This document shows, in pieces, positions 25,721-34,668 of a DNA stretch of 64,000 nt (position 1 is the first letter of the stretch; each line of letters begins with the position of its first letter). Source of the stretch: CAZLGM01 sp964623625 (GTDB lineage: Bacteria > Desulfobacterota > Desulfobulbia > Desulfobulbales > Desulfocapsaceae); contig CAZUUJ010000007.1 in assembly GCA_964623625.1 (NCBI GenBank), positions 1-64,000 on the forward strand, read 5' to 3'. The notes beneath the pieces were generated by a model. That model was not told the DNA's origin and did not search any database. It saw only the letters and a list, made by a program, of their open reading frames with translations. The position numbers and the translations under genes are program-made.

Positions 25721-26746
25721 TCACATTGTTATTAAAACTTTTCTTTTGGGTCGAGTCGAATTATTGAATATTCCTGGTAATTGGCTCAATGGTAATTTGT
25801 CCACTGCAAGAAGAGAAAACAGTTCGGAATGTTCTCGGAGTATTGAGACTGCTTCTGGAAGATACAGACAGGGAACCGGAAAGGCGCTCATTAGCTGAAG
25901 CCTTTTGAAGATGAGCTTGGAAGCATTTATTGAGAGCATGTCTTCCTTCTTCTTTGCAGAGAGGCCAATGTGGACAATTGTCGAACCAAAAGGTAATAGA
26001 TCAATGTAATATGATATGTAGCTGGCAGGGGCAGTATGGAATACGACAACTCTTCCAGAAAGGCCTGATAGTTTTTTTCGTAGTTTTGTAGGAGTTGCGA
26101 AATATTTCCCAGCAATGGTGTTCCAGCTAAAGCGTTCACCTCCAGTTTTATTTAGGCAGGCCATTATTTCAGGGCGAGCTTTACGGTTGAGTAGTCCAGT
26201 TACGTTTGTTCCTATTGCTTTGGCGGCAAGCATCGCAAGTGATCCAATAAAACCTCCACCAACCACAAGCAAATGATCTTTCTCCCCTAAATTAACCAGG
26301 TGGAATGCGTCAAGAACCACTGTAAGTGGCTCTGCAAAACTTGCCAAATCCAGAGAGAGACGGGGATCAACTTTGTGCAACAATCGTTGGTCTTTGATAA
26401 GGAGATATTCTGCAAATCCTCCTTGCTCGGTTGTAATTAGATTTTGGCAAGTCCTGGGACTATTTTCCCGACATGATGCACATGAACCACACGCTATGGA
26501 AAGTGCAACGACTACCTGATCTCCAATGGTAAAACCAGTAACACCTTCTCCTGTTTCAGCAACGGAACCGACTATTTCATGTCCAAATCGTTTCCACTTA
26601 CCAGCCCACCTCTTTGCCTCGATAAAATCACTTCCGCACAGTCCGCAAGCATCTATTTTAATCAGGATATCGCCATTTTCCGGAACAGGTTTGTAAGTTT
26701 CCCTTATCTCGATCTTATTGGTCTTCTTTACAAAAGCCGCTTTCAT
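25721..26746 (-). CDS. Zinc-dependent alcohol/polyol dehydrogenase (MDR family)
   Basis: Start taken at MKAAFVKK (26746), the standard family start. Longer versions would run into the upstream glycosyltransferase. 341 residues. Catalytic zinc ligands are Cys34 or Cys37 in CGLCGSD and His56-Glu57. The structural zinc lobe is complete with Cys86, Cys89, Cys92 and Cys100. The nucleotide-binding Rossmann segment is VVGGGFIGSLAMLAAKAIG, followed by a basic RKARPE. In a glycan cluster it may oxidise or reduce a sugar nucleotide or polyol. The substrate is unknown. Confidence 0.85.
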   Translation of the reverse strand: MKAAFVKKTNKIEIRETYKPVPENGDILIKIDACGLCGSDFIEAKRWAGKWKRFGHEIVGSVAETGEGVTGFTIGDQVVVALSIACGSCASCRENSPRTCQNLITTEQGGFAEYLLIKDQRLLHKVDPRLSLDLASFAEPLTVVLDAFHLVNLGEKDHLLVVGGGFIGSLAMLAAKAIGTNVTGLLNRKARPEIMACLNKTGGERFSWNTIAGKYFATPTKLRKKLSGLSGRVVVFHTAPASYISYYIDLLPFGSTIVHIGLSAKKKEDMLSINASKLIFKRLQLMSAFPVPCLYLPEAVSILREHSELFSLLAVDKLPLSQLPGIFNNSTRPKRKVLITM

Positions 26747-26756
26747 TTTTTTATTT

Positions 26757-27974
26757 CTAAAACTTGTCAATGCCTTTTGCATATATTGCCAACAGGCGGG
26801 TAAGATACAGCTTTTCATTATAATATTTGCAGACTTGATTATATGCTGCTTGGCCCATTCGTTTTAGCTTCTCAGGATCAGCCATGGCATGATCAATCCT
26901 TGCAGCCAGGTCTCGAGCATTTCCCGGTTCAAAGAACCATCCTGTCTTGTTGTCTTTCAGCCAGTCTTTAATGCCACCGATACGTGAACCAATTACAGGC
27001 TTCATGTTGGCATAGGCTTCCAATCCGACCAGGCAGAAATTTTCAAGCCATACAGATGGAACAACTATGACCGATGATCTTGCATAGTATTTCCTTGTTT
27101 CGTTGTATGACAGGCCGGGAATTATTTTTATTCGGTCCGGGTACGCAGACGCTGCTAATTTGAGTTCTTCCAGGAGGGTTCCAGCTGTAATAATGACAAT
27201 TTTGCAATCACTTTTTATATATTTGCACGCATCTATGAGAACATGTGCGCCCTTTTCATAAGAAGCTCTGCCAACGAACAGGATAATTCTTTCATCCGGC
27301 TTGAAATGGTTAGAGACAAAATGCTTAACATCCTTCTCAGACCTTATGGGGGTAAAGTTTGGCAACCAGGCAATCTGCTCAGGGGAAAACCCATTCTCAA
27401 GCAGACATTCAATCTGCATGCGGCTCTCTAAAATGAGTGTCCGCATCCTTTTATGTACCTTCAAGTTCCTTAAGACCCAGGGCGCATTGCGATCGTAATT
27501 GTTTTTCGGTAACAATCCAGAAGATATGCACCCCTGGCTGATGCAGTTTTTACCGATAGGGTAGGGACAGGTGCTTTTGTCAGGAAGTAATTTCCAGTTA
27601 GTAAAACAGTACAAACGCGGGTCATGTATAGAGCGAACACATGGTAAAGTTTCAAGTAAATACTCTGTGATAAACGAATTTTGGAAATTGTGTATGTGGC
27701 AAATATCCGGAGAGTATTTTTCAATTATTTTATTTAGTTCTTTTATTGCCCTTTTAGCTAACAGTCGACTTCCCGGGTAATGATAGCTGAATAACTCCAA
27801 TCCCTTGATCGCATGTTCAGGTCGTTGACCACTTGTTTCCTGGTCGGGGTGGTCATTAAAAACAATAATATTAGCACAATTCGCTTTCTCAAGGAGCTTG
27901 AGAGTATCGAACAGGAGTTTTTCAGCACCACCGATGGGTCGGTACCAATCACAGATATGTAGAATAGTCTTCAT
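26757..27974 (-). CDS. GT4 (GT-B fold) glycosyltransferase
   Basis: 405 residues. The start ILHICDWYRPIGGAEKLLFDTL contains the GGAE acceptor-side loop. The C-terminal domain has ILFVGRASYEKGAHVLIDA and VPSVWLENFCLVGLEAYANMKPVIGS. In the usual EX7E motif the first Glu is in WLENFCLVGLE, a variant also seen in other GT4 enzymes. Cysteine-rich stretch CPYPIGKNCISQGCISSG (near 145) recalls metal-bound loops found in some EPS glycosyltransferases. Soluble, cytoplasmic. It sits ten bases before the dehydrogenase start, suggesting co-transcription. Confidence 0.87.
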   Translation of the reverse strand: MKTILHICDWYRPIGGAEKLLFDTLKLLEKANCANIIVFNDHPDQETSGQRPEHAIKGLELFSYHYPGSRLLAKRAIKELNKIIEKYSPDICHIHNFQNSFITEYLLETLPCVRSIHDPRLYCFTNWKLLPDKSTCPYPIGKNCISQGCISSGLLPKNNYDRNAPWVLRNLKVHKRMRTLILESRMQIECLLENGFSPEQIAWLPNFTPIRSEKDVKHFVSNHFKPDERIILFVGRASYEKGAHVLIDACKYIKSDCKIVIITAGTLLEELKLAASAYPDRIKIIPGLSYNETRKYYARSSVIVVPSVWLENFCLVGLEAYANMKPVIGSRIGGIKDWLKDNKTGWFFEPGNARDLAARIDHAMADPEKLKRMGQAAYNQVCKYYNEKLYLTRLLAIYAKGIDKF

Positions 27975-28224
27975 ACGGGAATTCTGCTTTTGTTGGGTTC
28001 ATCCTGCGCAATTCATTTCGGGTGCGAATGAGCTGAACTATATGATAGAAAAACATCAGGTTGCTGATCAATCTGGTAACAAATCGCATGGGTTTGATTT
28101 TTAATCCCAAAACTCCATCAGCGATGCGGAGAAAAATAGTTTTTGGGTGAAGGTTTACAAGAGAATTTTTATCAAAAAACATGATATTGTACTTGTTTAG
28201 CCAGTTAGTTGTAATACATTCCAA
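27949..28224 (-). CDS. Small orphan protein, function unknown
   Basis: A 91-residue open frame that fills the only gap between two tightly packed genes and overlaps the next start by 26 bases. It would need a TTG start and has no clear Shine-Dalgarno. The product is basic, with a hydrophobic middle (ISNLMFFYHIVQLI). I recognise no family. It may be the eroded end of a larger enzyme, since the segment LHPKTIFLRIADGVLGL looks like a C-terminal tail of radical SAM or glycan proteins. It could also be a chance frame. Confidence 0.35.
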   Translation of the reverse strand: MECITTNWLNKYNIMFFDKNSLVNLHPKTIFLRIADGVLGLKIKPMRFVTRLISNLMFFYHIVQLIRTRNELRRMNPTKAEFPYEDYSTYL

Positions 28225-28230
28225 CCACTG

Positions 28231-30012
28231 TCATACTCTTAGCCTCATGATTCTATAAATTAGAGTCTTGAGGATACTTTTCTTTCCATATTGCCGTATA
28301 AGATGTCCAACGCATGGTATGTAACCGATGATCGACAGTATGAATTCAGGCAAGTACTCTTTGTCTGGAATGTGTTTTTTAACTTGCATAACCAGATGCA
28401 AGGGAAGTTGAGGATTAAATAGCATCAAGGTTGTATTCTTGAAGAGAAGCTTCTTTTCCTTCCGTAGCAATGTTTTCTGGCACACTATAATGACGTTCTT
28501 TTTAAATTTGCTACCAGGAAGTTTATTTGAAAAAGTTATATGAACCTCAGATGGGACTTGGATGAAAGCTTTGCTTTGAAAGAGTGCCTGTTTATCTATA
28601 TCACCAACTATTATATGATGAGCCTTGGGATTGCTTCCGATAATCATACCAGGTAACTGTTCAATGTGGTTGTGAGTAACGAGATAAATTACTGTTGGAA
28701 CCTGCCTCCGATTGAATATTTTCTGTGCCGCCTCAAATAAATGATAGTACTTGGCGATATAAAATGCTCGTATCATGTCCTGTTTGGGAAAATCAGGCAT
28801 GTCAAATGAAATAGGAACTATATCATCACTGAAATGCTGGGTAGATGTGATTTCACAAAAGAGATTGCCATCTTTTTTCACCATGTCCCAGACTTCTGTT
28901 TGGGGATATGGAATCAGCATCCCATAAGTGTAGTGGTCGAGTTGGAGTGAGTGTTGAAATCGGACGGTTTCAATGAATCTTTCAAGGGTATCTCCTGGGA
29001 GGCCAATAATGAAATACCCCACAGCCTTTATTCCCACTTCTTGTACTATTTTGACAGCATCAATCACTGCACTGAGTGGTTCTCCCTTTTTGATAGAATT
29101 AAATGTTTCCGGATTCCCGCTTTCGATTCCAAAAGCAATACTGGTACATCCGGCCTTTTTCATTAAAACAGCCAGCTCCTGGTCTATCCGATCGGCCCGG
29201 ATACCATTATGACAGTACCAGTCCATATTAAGATCTCGCCTGATTATTTCTGTACAGATTTCTTTGGCACGTTGGATGTTAAGAGTAAAATTGTCATCCC
29301 ACACCTCAAATTTTGTTATATTGTGAGTTTCTTTGATGATTTCAAGTTCATCAACAACATTTTCGGCACTTCGTGAACGCCACTTGAGTGAACCAGTGAG
29401 TTTATTGACACAACAGTAAATACATTGAAAGGGGCAGCCACGGCTGGTTAGAATTGGATATCGAAATTCTTTCCAGTTAAACCCCTCGATTGAATCAAGG
29501 TCAGGAAGAGGTAATTTATCTAGGTTGTCAGGAGGACACCAGTTGTTAATCTTAATTTGATTGTCCAACCGATATACCAGGCCATTTATGTTCGTGACAG
29601 GTCGACTGTCTGTTATCCTGTCAACTATTTCAACCAGATGTCTTTCTCCTTCCCCCATAACCCCGTAGTTAAAAACCGGGAAGTCTTTCATGTAACTTTC
29701 AGCGCAAAGTGTTAAATGGGGTCCTCCTGCAATGAATACAGCTTCGGGATAGTGCTGTGCCAGGAGTTCTGCAATGTTTCCCCCAGTATTTGCCGTTGCT
29801 GTTTTTACGGAAATTCCAATTATACAAGCTGAGTATTCAATAACTCTTTCTATCAGCTTTTGATCACTTATGGGGTATCTGTTGATATCTAAAATAAGTG
29901 TCTGGTAACCGGCCTCTTTAAGTGTGCTAGCCAAATAAGATAAACCCAGATTAACACTTTCTTTCTGCCAGCCAGGAGGATTAACAAGAAGGATTCTGTG
30001 TTCTTTTAACAA
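28231..30012 (-). CDS. B12-binding-domain radical SAM enzyme with C-terminal extension
   Basis: 593 residues, starting at a TTG that has GGAG seven bases upstream. A B12-type Rossmann domain (LLVNPPGWQKES, LGLSYLASTLKEAGY, FIAGGPHLT, GVMGEGERHLVEIV) precedes the radical SAM core with Cys193, Cys197 and Cys200 in SRGCPFQCIYC. SIAFGIESGNPETF and GYFIIGLPGDT are the usual later barrel strands. About 150 extra C-terminal residues (from about 440) are beta-rich and unrecognised. It is a second, distinct member of the family in the same glycan cluster. Confidence 0.87.
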   Translation of the reverse strand: MLKEHRILLVNPPGWQKESVNLGLSYLASTLKEAGYQTLILDINRYPISDQKLIERVIEYSACIIGISVKTATANTGGNIAELLAQHYPEAVFIAGGPHLTLCAESYMKDFPVFNYGVMGEGERHLVEIVDRITDSRPVTNINGLVYRLDNQIKINNWCPPDNLDKLPLPDLDSIEGFNWKEFRYPILTSRGCPFQCIYCCVNKLTGSLKWRSRSAENVVDELEIIKETHNITKFEVWDDNFTLNIQRAKEICTEIIRRDLNMDWYCHNGIRADRIDQELAVLMKKAGCTSIAFGIESGNPETFNSIKKGEPLSAVIDAVKIVQEVGIKAVGYFIIGLPGDTLERFIETVRFQHSLQLDHYTYGMLIPYPQTEVWDMVKKDGNLFCEITSTQHFSDDIVPISFDMPDFPKQDMIRAFYIAKYYHLFEAAQKIFNRRQVPTVIYLVTHNHIEQLPGMIIGSNPKAHHIIVGDIDKQALFQSKAFIQVPSEVHITFSNKLPGSKFKKNVIIVCQKTLLRKEKKLLFKNTTLMLFNPQLPLHLVMQVKKHIPDKEYLPEFILSIIGYIPCVGHLIRQYGKKSILKTLIYRIMRLRV

Positions 30013-30090
30013 TCTTAAACTCCGGAGTATTTGAAAATAGGTTTCTTCACATGACAGTTTGTGATTTATCTGTCAGCTGAAATTATGGGT

Positions 30091-30621
30091 TTATTGCCAT
30101 AAAATAAACTGAGGGCGTTTGGCTAAATTTGATGACAGTTTCTTGTATTCATTTTCGCTGAGCACAAGTGTTCTGATTTTTCGATCAATATATTTTTCTG
30201 TTTTGGTTGTGAGATCTTGCAAGTTTGCTTGATCGATATTACCGATCAGGACCAAGTCGATAATACCTGTGTCTTTTCCTTCAGCATAATCATCGATGAG
30301 AATAGCCCTTTCAAGATTGCCTAACCGTTCAAGGATAGATTCGAGGATACGGTCCATCCCCAAAGATTTTTTCACCATAGAATGAAGTTCATTGAACACA
30401 GGATGCTGCTGATTAGCAGAAAACAAAATTTGTCGTCCTTGTTTTCTACTTTTTAACAGGTCTGCTTCTTTAAGTTTGTTCAGTTCAGTTTTTATTTGAC
30501 TGGGTGAGGTTCTAAAATCATTGGCCAGCTCTCTCAGGTAGGCATGGCTTGAAGGATTGAGAAAGAGCCGCATCAGTATTCGAATGCGGGTTTTTGAAGT
30601 GATAAGTCCGGAGAAAACCAT
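30091..30621 (-). CDS. Winged-helix regulator with nucleotidyltransferase-like C-terminus
   Basis: 176 residues. Residues 8-75 form an ArsR/MarR-like winged helix (KTRIRILMRLFLNPSSHAYL, LREL...SPSQIKTELNKLKEADLL). The C-terminal 90 residues (LERAILIDDYAEGKDTGIIDLVLIGNID) resemble a minimal nucleotidyltransferase fold with D-x-V instead of the full catalytic pattern, so probably a ligand sensor. A perfect palindrome covers its translation start region, suggesting autorepression. It sits at the head of the minus-strand glycan genes and may control them. Confidence 0.75.
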   Translation of the reverse strand: MVFSGLITSKTRIRILMRLFLNPSSHAYLRELANDFRTSPSQIKTELNKLKEADLLKSRKQGRQILFSANQQHPVFNELHSMVKKSLGMDRILESILERLGNLERAILIDDYAEGKDTGIIDLVLIGNIDQANLQDLTTKTEKYIDRKIRTLVLSENEYKKLSSNLAKRPQFILWQ

Positions 30622-30627
30622 TTTTAT

Positions 30628-30656
30628 TATATTGTTCTGTTTTTTAGAACAATATA
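30628..30656. promoter_or_regulatory. Perfect 11-bp inverted repeat at the regulator's start (operator or hairpin)
   Basis: TATATTGTTCT (30628-30638) and AGAACAATATA (30646-30656) are exact inverted copies around a 7-base spacer. On the minus strand the structure ends about six bases before the ATG at 30621, where the ribosome binding site should be and where none is visible. It fits an operator for the winged-helix protein or an RNA hairpin blocking translation. Confidence 0.7.
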
Positions 30657-30710
30657 GCTTTTTTATTTATGGGATTGCAAGAAAAAGATAGCCTTGGTCT
30701 GATTTAGCTT

Positions 30711-30722
30711 CATAAGCTTATG
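30711..30722. repeat. 12-bp perfect palindrome CATAAGCTTATG
   Basis: Located between the oligosaccharyltransferase stop and the winged-helix promoter. No T-run follows, so it is unlikely to be an intrinsic terminator. It could be a second protein-binding site. Confidence 0.35.
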
Positions 30723-30768
30723 GCCAGGTAAGGGAGTATCTTTTGATAGTGGGGAGGGTGCAAGACAA

Positions 30769-32955
30769 TTAATCTATACGGGATAATTGGTCACCTTTTA
30801 CTTTCCATATTTGATAATGTGGTAGGGCTAGGTCGACAGGCTGGAAATATTTAGGATTATAGTCTTCTTTTCTTCGAAAAAGACGATTTATAACAATATC
30901 GGCTTTTTTCTGATCATGTAGAACAACCTGATTATGATCTGAAAGGAGTTCAAGGACATATTGTCCTTTTCCGGTAAAAAGATCTGTTTTAAAGACTTTT
31001 TCAGCTAATGAGTGTTCATCCAGATGCGTTAGGATTTTTCCTCTAGGATATGTGTTGTAATCGATTCTTTTTGTTGTAGTGCTGCCTGTGAGAACTATTT
31101 GACTCAGTTGAACAGGACCTGGAAAGACGCTTTTTGCTGAGAATGTACCTTTTTGATAGTCAATTGAAAAGGCCGTGCTGGCAGGTTGGTTATTTTGTTT
31201 TAGTGCTAAGTTATGAAAAGAAAAAGTCGGTAAAGTTTTTATTCCAGTACGCGTTGGGATATCCCATGTTCCATTCCAGTAGATCCAGCGCAGTACTTTT
31301 ATTAATCGAGAATCCAGAAACAAATACACAGGAGTTGGGTCGGTCGGGTAAAAGAATTCCAGCCAGTTTGTCGAGTTCTTTTTATCGCCAGAGTTCTTAA
31401 ACTCCAGCTTATTAATTATTGCCTGAGCCTGTTTCGGGCTTCTTTCCAGAATAGCTTGTATGGTCTTTATGCAGTCATGGAGGCTTAAGTTCGCGGCTTT
31501 TTGAAAACGAAATATGCCTTTTTTCCCCCGCTTGGCGTAAAACTGCATAAAATTCGCTGATAATTGAAAGTTATCGGTTGTCAATGGCAGAGCATTCCAA
31601 TACGTTACTTCTCCACCATGGATATAGCCATCGCTGATGGTTCCCCGTTCGGACCAATAAATAAGGGCATGGCCTCCATCCCACCAACTCCAGATAGCAC
31701 TGTTTTCTGGAGTTGTGTCTTTTACCTTTCGCATACCATCGATAGCAGGGCTTGGATAGCTCGACGCCTGGATGTTTTTTGTGAAGAAACCGGTGTGGGT
31801 CAGGTAGAGGAAAAAAAGGAGATAACAAATCGTGGGAATTGCCTTCCTGGTTACCCGATTATAGATTTCGTTAAATAGAAAACCCAATCCAAGAGCCAGA
31901 ATTGGTGTAAGAAAAATTGCAAATCGTTTTGCATATAGAACGCTTAGTAGTCCGACGAACAAGATTGGCAAGAGATAAAAGGATTCCGCCTTTTTTTTAA
32001 AAATTAAAAAGCAGAACCCAAATAAGGAACAGATAAAGATTGGTAGGTTCAGAGTCGATGTCCTGTAGATCTCTGAAAAAGTAAGTTTTTCCTGTTCTGT
32101 GATTGATTTACCGATATTGGGAAAAAGTCCGCCCTCGTGCTTGATTATGTACGACAGATGTTCGTAAGCTGATGAAAAGATTCGTGATACCATCTCCCAA
32201 TTAGTAAGAATAAAAAAAAGAATGGTAACAGCAAGAGCTGCTATTACAAATAAACCTTCTTTTTTTTGAGGACGGTAGTGGAAGAGCAGGGCAATGAGCA
32301 GCGGTGTCAGGCTTAACAGTGCTACAGGACCAAAAGCCATATCCCACCACCACAAAAAAAGAAAAGAGAAAAGAAAACCTGCAGCAAGAAAGATATAACG
32401 GGTGTTGGTTGTGTTATTTCCAAAACGCATAAACAGGTAAGAGCAGGATATGGCTAGTGTAACATTTAAGCAATCCGTGTCGAGTCTTCCCAGGTTCGTT
32501 CTGATAATGTAATGATGGAACAGCAATCCGGCAGCAAGAGATGTCAGGGCCATAACATAGCCGCCCCAATGTTTCCCGAACAGATAAAGGGGTATTCCCA
32601 AGATGAGACCCAGCGCAACAGGGGTAAATATTGCTATCCAATTGAGAGACAGGCCGGAAATCCTGGTAACGGTTGCTAATATAAGTGGCATGAGTGAAGG
32701 AATAGAGGAACGTTCGACATTATCCGGAATGCCTCTTTGAGTATCAACTGGACTATATGTGCCATTTAAAATTTCTTTGGCTGTATTCAGATAATAATAG
32801 CCATCCATTGAAGTGAGCAAAGGCTCATTTCCTGAAAAAAAAAGTTCCGGGTTCCGTTCCCATAAGAGCATGGCATCAACACGTAAAAAAAAACCTGCCG
32901 ATATTGCCAGCACAGCAAAAATACCAATGATCAGTTTATTTGTTGAACTTGCCAT
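30769..32955 (-). CDS. pglB: STT3/PglB-type oligosaccharyltransferase
   Basis: A 728-residue GT-C enzyme with about 11-13 N-terminal membrane helices and a C-terminal periplasmic domain from about 410. Catalytic markers: MDGYYYL near residue 49, RTNLGRLDTD (D-x-D, near 151-160), and the acceptor-Ser/Thr pocket SWWDGGHAL near 421-429, corresponding to WWDYG in Campylobacter PglB. It transfers a lipid-linked oligosaccharide to Asn of exported proteins. Clustered with a disulfide enzyme and two pilins on one strand and followed by glycan genes. Substitution of Tyr by Gly in WWDxG is unusual. The symbol is by analogy. Confidence 0.85.
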   Translation of the reverse strand: MASSTNKLIIGIFAVLAISAGFFLRVDAMLLWERNPELFFSGNEPLLTSMDGYYYLNTAKEILNGTYSPVDTQRGIPDNVERSSIPSLMPLILATVTRISGLSLNWIAIFTPVALGLILGIPLYLFGKHWGGYVMALTSLAAGLLFHHYIIRTNLGRLDTDCLNVTLAISCSYLFMRFGNNTTNTRYIFLAAGFLFSFLFLWWWDMAFGPVALLSLTPLLIALLFHYRPQKKEGLFVIAALAVTILFFILTNWEMVSRIFSSAYEHLSYIIKHEGGLFPNIGKSITEQEKLTFSEIYRTSTLNLPIFICSLFGFCFLIFKKKAESFYLLPILFVGLLSVLYAKRFAIFLTPILALGLGFLFNEIYNRVTRKAIPTICYLLFFLYLTHTGFFTKNIQASSYPSPAIDGMRKVKDTTPENSAIWSWWDGGHALIYWSERGTISDGYIHGGEVTYWNALPLTTDNFQLSANFMQFYAKRGKKGIFRFQKAANLSLHDCIKTIQAILERSPKQAQAIINKLEFKNSGDKKNSTNWLEFFYPTDPTPVYLFLDSRLIKVLRWIYWNGTWDIPTRTGIKTLPTFSFHNLALKQNNQPASTAFSIDYQKGTFSAKSVFPGPVQLSQIVLTGSTTTKRIDYNTYPRGKILTHLDEHSLAEKVFKTDLFTGKGQYVLELLSDHNQVVLHDQKKADIVINRLFRRKEDYNPKYFQPVDLALPHYQIWKVKGDQLSRID

Positions 32956-33032
32956 GTTGAGCTAATCACCTTCGCTTTGAAAAGTGATGTTTACAGGTTT
33001 GATGAAACCGACCATGTTGATGAGTTATTTTG

Positions 33033-34004
33033 TTAGAGATGGCTCTTCTGATTCGAGTTAACCGGCAGTTTGACAACATGTTCCAGAATTGCTTTTTTAC
33101 CGGTAATAATCCTCTTTTTCGATTTGGATTCTTCTATGAATAACACTGGAATAACATTAATATTGAGGTTTGCTAGAAAAGACAACGCCTTTTTATTTTG
33201 TTTGGAGAGCCCTTTTTTTACTTTGTAATTAGTTGTTTCTTCTTCTTTTACTTCCTTTAAAAGCTGGAAAGGATTGTTTGTTTGGGAGGTCTGGTCTACA
33301 AACTTGCTGAGTTTCATTAAAGCCCCTTTGTCCTGATCGATTGCCGCCAGTTGCCAGGTATCGGTTTGAGGGTTGAGTTCAGACAGTTTTTCGACAACTT
33401 CCAGGCAGTGTGGACAATTCATGCTGAAGATAAGAGTCTTTTGGGCTGATTTTTCAACCTGTGTAACTGTTGCCGGTTGTCTATAGAAAACCATTTGGCT
33501 GGCGGCTCCGCTCGGCTCCGGCATATCCATGATGCTGTTGGCCGAGAAACCGCCAATCCAGGCCAGCAGGAGAATAGGTAGGACGGCAATCTGTCTCCAG
33601 GCAAGACAAAAAAGAGTTGTTACTAATAATAGCGCTGCCGCGATTGCAATACAGAGCACACACTTCTGCCCAATGGTAAAATATTGAAAGCCCAACAGCG
33701 CGCCATCAAAAGCCAGGGCTGTGGCTAGAAAAAGAAAGGGAAAAATGGAAATATGTTTTGGGTATCTTTGCGAGAAGAAAAAAAGAAGAGTCAGGATCCA
33801 GAAAAATACAGCGCCACCAGCGACTAAGATCTGTTCGCTGATCAGAAGATAATTGCCGACTATTTCACAGGCGGATGTTTTGCATAGGCTGCTTCCCTGC
33901 AGCTGCAGGTAGGATTCAACAGACAGAAAAAGAGCAGTGAGCAGACCGGCTCCAAGCGCCGGATAAAAAAACAACTTATTGATCGGTCGGGTTTGATTCG
34001 TCAT
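33033..34004 (-). CDS. VKOR-domain protein with C-terminal thioredoxin-like domain
   Basis: Start taken at the ATG at 34004. A TTG nine codons earlier is the alternative. 323 residues. The N-terminal half is a four- or five-helix vitamin K epoxide reductase domain with outer cysteines (SLCKTSACEIVG) and the quinone-side CVLC. The C-terminal domain holds a thioredoxin CPHC in LIFSMNCPHCLEVVEKL. Such fusions make disulfides in periplasmic proteins and pass electrons to quinone, replacing DsbA/DsbB. Both adjacent pilins carry two cysteines, so they are likely clients. Starts 42 bases after the pilin at 34046. Confidence 0.85.
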   Translation of the reverse strand: MTNQTRPINKLFFYPALGAGLLTALFLSVESYLQLQGSSLCKTSACEIVGNYLLISEQILVAGGAVFFWILTLLFFFSQRYPKHISIFPFLFLATALAFDGALLGFQYFTIGQKCVLCIAIAAALLLVTTLFCLAWRQIAVLPILLLAWIGGFSANSIMDMPEPSGAASQMVFYRQPATVTQVEKSAQKTLIFSMNCPHCLEVVEKLSELNPQTDTWQLAAIDQDKGALMKLSKFVDQTSQTNNPFQLLKEVKEEETTNYKVKKGLSKQNKKALSFLANLNINVIPVLFIEESKSKKRIITGKKAILEHVVKLPVNSNQKSHL

Positions 34005-34045
34005 GGAGTCTGAAAAACCATAGAGAGACAAAATGACGGTCGGTT

Positions 34046-34549
34046 TTATTGATATGTTCCGGATCGCACTCCGGGAGGTGCTCCACGGTTTACTTGAGGA
34101 GTGGCTGTAAAAGCAGCAGACTCGTTGGTTGCCCCGGGGTTATTTATTGTTAACGTATAGTGGTAAAGCGTGACTCCGGTTGTGGCTTTTTTGGGTTGAA
34201 ACTCAGGCAGGGGGCATGGAGGAGCGGTGCAACTTGAACCACCTATGGTGTTGGCGGTTACATTTCCATTGTCATCTTCAGCGTAGGTATATGGGCCGGC
34301 ACCGGGAAATTGGCCGTTTTCAGCTCGAAAAGTTTCCAGCAGTACCGGGAACTGTTCCAGGATGTTATCGGCTATTTTTTGTTTGGCTGTTGCCTGATAA
34401 TTTCTATATGCTGGGATGGCAATTGCGGCTAAAATACCAATGATACCCACTACGATAGCCAGTTCGATCAGAGAAAAACCTTTCTGTGTATCTTTTTTTA
34501 GGGTTGCTGGAGAAGGCCTGTGGAAGCTTATATGATTGTCAGATTTCAT
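34046..34549 (-). CDS. Type IV pilin-like protein with long leader
   Basis: Start placed at MKSDN (34549), although an earlier in-frame start exists. The leader of 24 residues ends in KG before FSLIELAIVVGIIGILAAIAIPAY, the class III signal with Glu at +5. The mature part (about 143 residues) has one Cys pair in CTAPPC and two N-x-S/T sequons (NVT and NES), neither with an acidic residue at -2. Compared with the PilA at 34669, the leader is three times longer. It may be a minor or alternative pilin. Directly upstream of the VKOR gene. Confidence 0.85.
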   Translation of the reverse strand: MKSDNHISFHRPSPATLKKDTQKGFSLIELAIVVGIIGILAAIAIPAYRNYQATAKQKIADNILEQFPVLLETFRAENGQFPGAGPYTYAEDDNGNVTANTIGGSSCTAPPCPLPEFQPKKATTGVTLYHYTLTINNPGATNESAAFTATPQVNRGAPPGVRSGTYQ

Positions 34550-34596
34550 TGTAGCTCTATCTCTTTTACGGCACATATTTGTGTGAAGGAATCTGA

Positions 34597-34644
34597 AAAT
34601 AAAAAAGCAGATTGGTGATAGTTATTATATCACCAATCTGCTTT
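34597..34644 (-). terminator. Strong intrinsic terminator after pilA
   Basis: AAAGCAGATTGGTGATA (34604-34620) is perfectly complementary to 34628-34644 (17-bp stem, 7-base loop). On the minus strand it is followed by a run of six T. It separates pilA from the pilin at 34046, so the latter gets reduced or independent transcription. Confidence 0.9.
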
Positions 34645-34668
34645 ATAGTACAAGAAGGTTATTTTCTG

